This document shows positions 58,678 to 64,000 of a DNA stretch of 64,000 bases, in pieces. Source of the stretch: Pycnococcus provasolii. Lineage: Eukaryota > Chlorophyta > Pseudoscourfieldiophyceae > Pseudoscourfieldiales > Pycnococcaceae. The position numbers and the translations under genes are program-made. Each line of letters opens with the position of its first letter. Positions within the stretch are counted from its first letter, which is position 1. The stretch covers positions 496,001-560,000 of the forward strand of contig OW568872.1 of assembly GCA_938743325.2 (NCBI GenBank), in the 5' to 3' direction. Under the pieces are notes generated by a model, which was not told the DNA's origin, made no database searches, and saw only the letters and a list, made by a program, of their open reading frames with translations.

Positions 58678-59270
58678 GCTTGACGTGCACGGAGTGAGGC
58701 AGGCGGCTGGAGAGGGAGTGATCAGTAAGTGTGCTGGGACAAGCCCGCGGCAAAAGACCCCCCTGCGCAAACCTAAAAAGAGCTTCAATAAAAGGCCTGC
58801 TTCGCCAATAAAAACCCTTCTTGAGGACCCAGTTATAATTAGCAGTCTTTGGGTGGATCCCCAAAAACAACCCTTCCCACTACTATCACACTACTATGTA
58901 TCACTTCAGGCCTGCTTCACGAGGGAGAACCCGCCCTTCCCGCACTTCTCACTCATGATTATCAGTCTTTATGTGGATCCCCAAACGCACATACATTTCC
59001 TTCCTAAACCTTAGGTTAGGAATACACAGTGCTTCTCACTTCTCACTCATAATTAGTAGTCTTTATGTGGATCCCCAAACGCACCTATATATCCTTCCTA
59101 GGTTTTAGGAATACACAGACCCCCGGGGGAGGTTTGGTTGTTTCTGACCGAATGGATTTCCCGCTCCCTTAATTACAGTATTTGTCCCCCCCTTTCTTTG
59201 ACCTTTGTTCTGTTTCGCTCGGGACCCAACGGCTGTCCGTCTCCATAAGAAGAAGCCATACATAATCTCC
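58678..59270. other. Divergent promoter region with direct repeats
   Basis: Between CCT5 and the disordered-protein gene. It contains GGCCTGCTT twice and the repeat block below. Confidence 0.6.
58835..59118. repeat. Direct repeats of about 80-94 bp around GTGGATCCCCAAA
   Basis: Two long copies (about 58946-59029 and 59040-59118) share TTCTCACTCAT, AGTCTTTATGTGGATCC, CCAAACGCAC, TCCTTCCTA and TTAGGAATACACAG. A partial third copy (AGTCTTTGGGTGGATCC) is at 58835-58868. They sit upstream of both divergent genes, so a regulatory role is possible. Confidence 0.85.
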
Positions 59271-60347
59271 ATGGCGTTCCCACCTCCTTCTCCTTCTCCT
59301 TCCCCCGACCTTCCTTTGGAGCCATCTCACCATCACGTCAGGCTCATGGACTCCAACAACCATAATATGCATATGCATATGCGTGTTTTATTCAAAGGTC
59401 GGCTTACCTTTTCTTACAGACTTCTTCATCCTCATATGAATGAGTCTTCATTGTCGTCGTCGTCTTCGGGACAAAATATAGGTGCCTCAACATTACCGGG
59501 TGACTCTAGCAACAAACATTGTCATCTGTCCGGACCATCTCAGGTCGCACCTTGGGTCGAAATTGTTGCCTCCTCCTCAACCCTACCCTCCCTCTCCTCC
59601 TTCTCATCCGTTTCTTCAGCATCGGCATCTTCCCCGCTTGCGCCTCTGGATACAAACGCACAAACGCACAACGACGCGGCGGCGCTCGTCGTCGTCGGCG
59701 CTGTCAAAATTAAAAGGAACGACGAAGCAACTACACCTGACGCGTGCTTCCTTCGAATCCTGGCGCCGACAAATGCAAAAGGGACAGAAGACGATTCAGA
59801 AAGTAAACCTGACTGGGTGCGCGCGTGGACGACGTCCGCGCCGGACGTCGCACTCGTCGCGCAAACTTCCATCCACAAACAACGACAAGTATGGATGCTT
59901 CACGTCGCCGACGGAAAAATACAAGCAAGACGGCTTGACCCGGAGGAACAGACCGCCACGCCGACCACGACCACAACACCAACCGTCGCCCAGACGTTCG
60001 CCATGTTTCAGCAAGAAAATACGCCACCGCGCGCGCCGAGCGCGTCCGAAACGCTTGACCACTGGATGGGCGTCGAAGGCGCCTTCCTGACTACAGCCGC
60101 TGCGCCGCGTCGTCGTGCCGCGTCGCAAAAGGCGCCAACAAACGCGACGGCTGCCAAGGCGGCGTCGCAGTCAGCGCACTTGCCGTCCTCGAAACGGCGG
60201 CACGCGGCGCTGGCGAGCGTGCAACCAGCTCCTGCAGCTAAGAAGGCGGCACCTAGTAAGCCAAAAGACGCGAAGTCGGCTGCGGCGCACCTGACGACGG
60301 AGGAGCTCATGGCGGAGATCAAGCGAAGACAAGCGGGAAACGTGTAA
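59271..60347 (+). CDS. Unknown disordered protein
   Basis: 358 residues, rich in Ser, Pro, Thr and Ala and without recognised domains. There is a His/Met-rich stretch (NMHMHMR), a strand-rich centre (AALVVVGAVKIKRND, ACFLRILAP, VALVAQTSIHKQRQVWMLHV) that might form a small beta domain at about 140-240, and a basic Ala/Lys tail (RRRAASQK, PSKPKDAKSAAAH) ending in a short helix LTTEELMAEIKRRQ. Nuclear location is possible from the basic patches. The ATG at 59271 has context CCATGGCG. Confidence 0.55.
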   Translation: MAFPPPSPSPSPDLPLEPSHHHVRLMDSNNHNMHMHMRVLFKGRLTFSYRLLHPHMNESSLSSSSSGQNIGASTLPGDSSNKHCHLSGPSQVAPWVEIVASSSTLPSLSSFSSVSSASASSPLAPLDTNAQTHNDAAALVVVGAVKIKRNDEATTPDACFLRILAPTNAKGTEDDSESKPDWVRAWTTSAPDVALVAQTSIHKQRQVWMLHVADGKIQARRLDPEEQTATPTTTTTPTVAQTFAMFQQENTPPRAPSASETLDHWMGVEGAFLTTAAAPRRRAASQKAPTNATAAKAASQSAHLPSSKRRHAALASVQPAPAAKKAAPSKPKDAKSAAAHLTTEELMAEIKRRQAGNV

Positions 60348-60448
60348 ACTAAGTTAGCCACAGTGTATTTTAATATTCGTTCACCACTACAAGCACCTGA
60401 CTGAGCAAATCATTGATCACGAGTCACGACCGTCGTCACTCGTCAGCT

Positions 60449-60500
60449 CGAACCCGAACCCGAACCCGATTAACCCGACCCCTATAAACCCGAACCCTCT
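60449..60500 (-). promoter_or_regulatory. Telomere-like AACCCG/AACCC array
   Basis: Four AACCCGA units, TTAACCCGACCCC and AACCCGAACCC, 65-125 bases before two plus-strand ATGs (60565, 60576). By analogy with the other arrays, it suggests a promoter here. Confidence 0.4.
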
Positions 60501-60575
60501 TAGGATTCGACTAACCTTAGGATAGGACAGCTTCCTTGGAGACCGTTCCGAGAAAAAAGTCTCCATGGCGCTTGC

Positions 60576-60914
60576 ATGGCGACGCTCAGTCTTCGTTGGC
60601 CTAATCGTCGTGTCCGAGAAAACAAGAAAAAAGTGTCCAAGAATAAAAACAATTATGATCGTTCGTGCCTTGCGCCTGAATCAATGCGCGGACAATACGA
60701 CGACAACGGTGTGTGTGTTGTTCACTTTTTGTTTGTTTGTTTGTTCATTCTTTGTTTGTGTGTAATTGCCGTATTGATTGGAGTCAGGATTAGCGCGTCA
60801 GCAAGTGTGGCTGGAATACTAGTTACACCAATTCACAACAAACGCAGCAGCAGCAACAACAACAACAACAGCAACGAATACACCACCACTACAACAGCAG
60901 CGGCTAACGCCTAA
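60576..60914 (+). CDS. Possible small membrane protein, 112 residues
   Basis: The frame begins MATLSLRWPNRRVRENKKK, has one strongly hydrophobic stretch (FLFVCLFILCLCVIAVLIGV) and ends in an Asn/Thr-rich tail. The hydrophobic stretch coincides with a T-rich DNA run resembling an intron, so this may be a misread exon-intron-exon. A telomere-like array lies just upstream. No homologue recognised. Confidence 0.2.
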   Translation: MATLSLRWPNRRVRENKKKVSKNKNNYDRSCLAPESMRGQYDDNGVCVVHFLFVCLFILCLCVIAVLIGVRISASASVAGILVTPIHNKRSSSNNNNNSNEYTTTTTAAANA

Positions 60915-60922
60915 CGACGAGA

Positions 60923-61060
60923 TCAACAACTACTACCACTCCTGCATACTTCATGCTCTGCTTCTGCAGCTGCGCGACGCTCCTGCGCGAGCGCAATCTC
61001 CAGCTGCAATATTTCGCGACGAGCTTCCAGAACCTCGAGTTCGTTCGGCGCGTCACCCAT
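60923..61060 (-). CDS. Possible 45-residue helical micro-ORF or first exon
   Basis: ATG at 61060. Reads MGDAPNELEVLEARREILQL and continues as a charged helix (EIALAQERRAAAEAEHE). Codons are GC-rich in an AT-rich neighbourhood. A GTATGCAGG donor-like sequence after the helix could make it a first exon whose remainder lies downstream on this strand. Confidence 0.35.
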   Translation of the reverse strand: MGDAPNELEVLEARREILQLEIALAQERRAAAEAEHEVCRSGSSC

Positions 61061-61481
61061 TAATCAATCGATTAAGAATCCAACAGTAAACTTCCAATCG
61101 AAGGTTGCTGATGTTTAGATCTAAGCGTAGATACTTAGACCGTTTCGGTACACGAACTACGTCCCTCGAAGACGCGTCCGGCGTGTGTTCGACCTCCCAC
61201 TACTCGCGTGTAGTGCGGCTGTTAGGTTGTTTGCGAAGCAAGCAACCAACAGCAAGAGTGGATACGCGCGAGCAGCCTTAAGGGAGAGGCCGCCGGAGGG
61301 TCTCGAAACCCTCCAGGCGGCCGCCCAGAACCAGCTGCGCGAGCGACTCCCCCCAATCAAAAACCCCAATTAAACAAGTAGAACTGAAGATTTGGGGAGT
61401 CGAATTTTCTGCTGTGACTTTTATCCTCCCGGCTCCCTGTGGATAGACCGTACATAGTCTAACGACGTCGATCGCGCCACC

Positions 61482-62641
61482 ATGGACGCCGCACGCCGCC
61501 GCCTCGCCGTCTTAGCGTCGCACGTATCGTCCTCCCGCGACGAACAAGACACGCCTTGCACCACACTCTCGCGTTGCGCGTCGTCGCACGCGTCGTCGAA
61601 CAATGCACAAGCACCCACCACGTACGCGTCAGCGACGGGTAACGCGACGTCGTACGAGCGCACGCACGGCCACGTGTCGCGCGACCTTCCGCGGTGGAAC
61701 GTCGTGGAGTCGCTTCCACCGCGACACGGCGCGATGGTCGGCGCGTCGGATGTATCGGCGCGGCTAACGCTGAGCGACGTCATCTATGAGAAGTGCGAGG
61801 AGGGCATCGCTCGCATCACCATCAACCGGCCTCACAGGCGCAACGCGTTCACGCCACGCACCGTGCAGGAGATCATGTGCTGCCTCGACGACGCGCGCGA
61901 CGACAAGGACGTTGGTGTCATCGTGCTTCGCGGCTCTGGCGACCTCGCGTTTTGCTCCGGCGGCGACCAGGGCGTGCGTGGAAGCAATGGATACGTGGAC
62001 AGCGGCGAGGGCGTGCCAAGGCTGAACGTACTCGACCTGCAGATACAGATCAGACGAACGCCTAAGCCAGTCGTAGCGTCCGTTGCAGGCTACGCCGTCG
62101 GTGGCGGGCATATCCTGCACATGGTCTGCGACCTCACCATCGCCGCGGACAACGCCGTGTTCGGGCAAACGGGGCCCAAGGTGGGCTCGTTCGACGCGGG
62201 GTACGGCTGCGCCGCGATGGCGCGCATCGTGGGACAGAAGCGCGCGAGGGAGATATGGTTCCTTGCTCGCTTGTATAGCGCGGAGGATGCGCTTCGCATG
62301 GGTCTTGTGAATACCGTCGTTCCTCTCGCGCAGCTCGAGGAGGAGACGGCCGTATGGTGTCGCGAGATGCTGCGGTAAGTCAAACCTCTAACCAACCGTG
62401 GCGGATGATAAACAACAGTCACTAACAACACTACCACACCAATTAAAACAGAAACAGCCCGACGGCGCTTCGATTCCTGAAGGCGAGCCTGAACGCCGCG
62501 GAGGACGGCCACGCGGGTCTCGTGCAGCTCGGCGGCGAGGCGACGCGTTTGTTCTACGGCAGCGCGGAGGGGCAGGAGGGTCGCGACGCGTACAACAGCC
62601 ACCGCGCGCCGGACTGGAGCAAGTTTACGCGCACGCCATAA
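61482..62641 (+). CDS. MENB: 1,4-dihydroxy-2-naphthoyl-CoA synthase (MenB/NS), two exons
   Basis: 360 residues from exons 61482-62374 and 62452-62641. This crotonase-fold enzyme closes the naphthoate ring in phylloquinone synthesis, the vitamin K1 of photosystem I. The N-terminus has [11 protein letters not shown]7-L8, five residues, then H14-V15, a PTS2-like peroxisomal signal matching the place and sequence style of plant NS (RRLxVxxxHL). Core motifs: [83 protein letters not shown]. Across the intron REMLR joins [10 protein letters not shown]. The end DWSKFTRTP is the family C-terminus. Confidence 0.95.
62375..62451 (+). other. Intron of MenB
   Basis: 77 nt, GTAAGT donor and AAAACAG acceptor, splitting a codon after its second base (CG-A, Arg). 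It lies close to the 3' end of the gene. Confidence 0.95.
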
Positions 62642-62701
62642 TTTTTTTTTTAAATAGTATGCGTTTCATCATTTCATGAGATTGCCAGTAATTCCAGTAG
62701 T

Positions 62702-63517
62702 TCATGAGAATGCCATTTTCTGTTTTACGTTTTTCTGTTCCACACGGCGCTCCTGTACTTCTTCTTCGTCGTCGTCATCGGCGGCGTCAGCCACTAGTCC
62801 GGCTGCGCGCCTCTTTGCGCGCTTCTTTTCGATCCCTCGTTCCCATCGAATGCGAAACTTTAGGTACTGGAGTAGAGCAGCACGCGCATCCTCCGCAGGA
62901 TGGTGGCCTTTTTCGCGGCACTCGTTTTTCGCGAAGTCGAAAGTGCGCGCATCCGTAACATTGAGCGGCGGAAACAAGTCCGTCTTGCGATACGAGGGGC
63001 ACGACGCGCAGCTTCCAGAGGAGCAGCATGCGTCTTGCGGAAGCACGCACACGCTCTTCTTGCTATCCGTACAGCATGGCGTTGTAGACTCCTTCCCGTT
63101 CGCCGTCGAACAAAGCAAGCCGCTTCCAAGTGGACCGGGGTCAAAGCACTCGTCCGCCCCTCCTGGAAACGACCACACGGACGCTGCACAAGGCGCGCAC
63201 GCCGGCGCGAAACATTGCCCCTCGCAGTATTGCGAGCACGTGCACGAAACTCTCGTTGAAGCGTCCGCGAATGTCGATTGTTCCAGAAAGCGTCCCGCTA
63301 ACTTGAGACGCGACCTGAGGAGTCGCTCAACGGTTCCATGATCAAAGGCACCATACCTACTGTCCACGTTAGCATCAGCAAACGGGTCAACATCATCGGC
63401 AGTCACTGCGCCTATTCCACGTAACCACGAAGCCACGATAAAACACGAAGCAAAAACATGAGCGGGAGCACGAACACGAGCACGACGACGACAGGAAGGT
63501 ACCCGAGCTGTTCCCAT
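62702..63517 (-). CDS. Secreted or membrane-anchored Cys-rich protein, unknown
   Basis: 271 residues. A basic N-terminus and hydrophobic segment (APAHVFASCFIVASWLRGIGA) act as a signal or anchor. The ectodomain is Cys-dense: VSCTCSQYCEGQCFAPACAP, ADECFDPG, TPCCTDSKKSVCVLPQDACC, CASCPSY. The tail is charged (RIRWERGIEKKRAKRRAAG, DDDDEEE). No family recognised; Cys spacing suggests several small disulfide loops. It is the third Cys-rich secretory protein of unknown type in the window. Confidence 0.55.
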   Translation of the reverse strand: MGTARVPSCRRRARVRAPAHVFASCFIVASWLRGIGAVTADDVDPFADANVDSRYGAFDHGTVERLLRSRLKLAGRFLEQSTFADASTRVSCTCSQYCEGQCFAPACAPCAASVWSFPGGADECFDPGPLGSGLLCSTANGKESTTPCCTDSKKSVCVLPQDACCSSGSCASCPSYRKTDLFPPLNVTDARTFDFAKNECREKGHHPAEDARAALLQYLKFRIRWERGIEKKRAKRRAAGLVADAADDDDEEEVQERRVEQKNVKQKMAFS

Positions 63518-64000
63518 AAGGAAAGTTGAGGAGTAACTGTATCCAATTTACAAAGTCAGTCACGAGAAATTACCACGAGAAGCAAACAGGTGAACACGAG
63601 CACGACGACAAGAATGGACAAGAAGAGCACTTCGTATAAGGGAGATAGAGAACGTGAGACTCTGTGGAGAGTTCTTCCTTATTATGAAAGACTCTCACAT
63701 ACTGTACCAAAGCGGATTTACATACTTTATGGCAGAACGTACACGTACACGTCACAGAAATAATATTATATTATGTGTCACATGAACGAAAAGTTTACGC
63801 ATTCATGCATATGACAACGTAGACCTCCCTCCATCCGTCCGAGAACCGATGTGCACGTTAGGGTTTCTACGTTAGGGGTTAGGGGTTAGGGGTTAGGGGT
63901 TAGGGGTTATGGATTACCTGTTAGGGTTACTGGCATTTTCACCCGCCGCCGCTTTTTGCCTTTTTTCACTTTTTTTACGCTTTTTTGTTTTCGCTCGTTT
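63518..64000. other. Terminal region of the window, no gene seen
   Basis: Repeats of the form CACGAGCA near 63460-63605 and a TTAGGGG array near the end; T-rich runs after 63957. The 5' end of a gene to the right may begin just beyond the window. Confidence 0.5.
63857..63932 (+). promoter_or_regulatory. Telomere-like TTAGGGG array
   Basis: One TTAGGG, then five TTAGGGG units in tandem, then TTAGGG. About 340 bases upstream of the minus-strand start at 63517, or belonging to an unseen gene to the right. Confidence 0.45.

Larger units (their letters stand above)
60348..61481. other. Intergenic region with uncertain small frames
   Basis: About 1.1 kb between plus-strand genes. It holds an AACCCG array, a T-rich GTTTGTTTGT stretch like the VPS4 intron (60726-60760), AACAAC repeats (60850-60880) and the two small frames listed separately. 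Confidence 0.5.

Noticed and set aside
63857-63932. TTAGGGG array as a chromosome end
   Set aside because: Sequence continues beyond it and similar arrays lie between genes all along the window, so it is not by itself a telomere.
1-64000. tRNA, rRNA or snRNA genes
   Set aside because: No stretch with a convincing tRNA T-loop and acceptor pairing or rRNA core sequence was found by eye; a covariance-model scan would be needed to exclude them.

Overview
This window is gene-dense nuclear DNA from a eukaryote, most likely a green alga of prasinophyte grade; the genus cannot be resolved from sequence alone. Support for the green lineage: a naphthoate synthase (MenB type) with an N-terminal PTS2-like peroxisomal signal as in land plants, a plant-type NCL cation/Ca2+ exchanger with an EF-hand, a probable plastid MgtE-type Mg2+ transporter, a possible fibrillin/PAP-like protein, and repeated TGTAA motifs just past stop codons, which is the chlorophyte polyadenylation signal. 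Genes are mostly single-exon, GC-rich and very close together. Only three introns could be placed with confidence: VPS4, CCT5 and MenB. Start codons often sit in the context ATGGCG.

Layout. 1-7.5 kb: VPS4 (ESCRT-III disassembly), a Yippee-like zinc protein, an MgtE/SLC41 Mg2+ transporter and a low-complexity KH-domain RNA-binding protein. 9-15 kb: an Aha1 N-domain-only (Hch1-like) Hsp90 co-chaperone, a plant-type alpha/beta hydrolase, a secreted FmdA/AmdA-type amidase and a small possible plastid protein. 15-29 kb: an ABCG half-transporter, a type I membrane protein with a Cys-rich patch, a renalase-like FAD oxidoreductase, a GT92/GT2-like Golgi glycosyltransferase, a secreted alpha/beta hydrolase, a TPR protein and an unknown tail-anchored protein. 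30-36 kb: an Hsp110-like ATPase fused to an FKBP-type TPR domain, the NCL exchanger and a PAAT-like protein. 36-46 kb: RCC2, EME1-like, MOG1 and NMNAT (head to head), SCAMP and a SelW/Rdx-domain protein. 45-53 kb: an HSPA13/STCH-like Hsp70, two repeat-bearing unknown proteins, a secreted kelch protein and an LNR-SAM receptor-like protein. 53.6-55.0 kb: a retroposon-like insertion with a 10-bp target duplication. 55-64 kb: a Cys-rich membrane protein, CCT5, a disordered protein, MenB and another secreted Cys-rich protein.

Two regulatory patterns run through the window. Telomere-like TTAGGG/TTAGGGG (CCCTAA) clusters lie upstream of start codons, at ten places, and were not seen between convergent genes; they resemble plant telo-box promoter elements. 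GG(G)(A/T)CCC-type motifs recur in the same upstream regions.

A proteostasis theme is visible (Aha1-N, Hsp110-TPR, HSPA13-like, CCT5, TPR co-chaperone-like, a protein with a Cdc37-like N-terminus), as is a set of secreted or type I membrane Cys-rich/proline-rich proteins. These genes do not form an operon-like unit, and the co-location may be chance.
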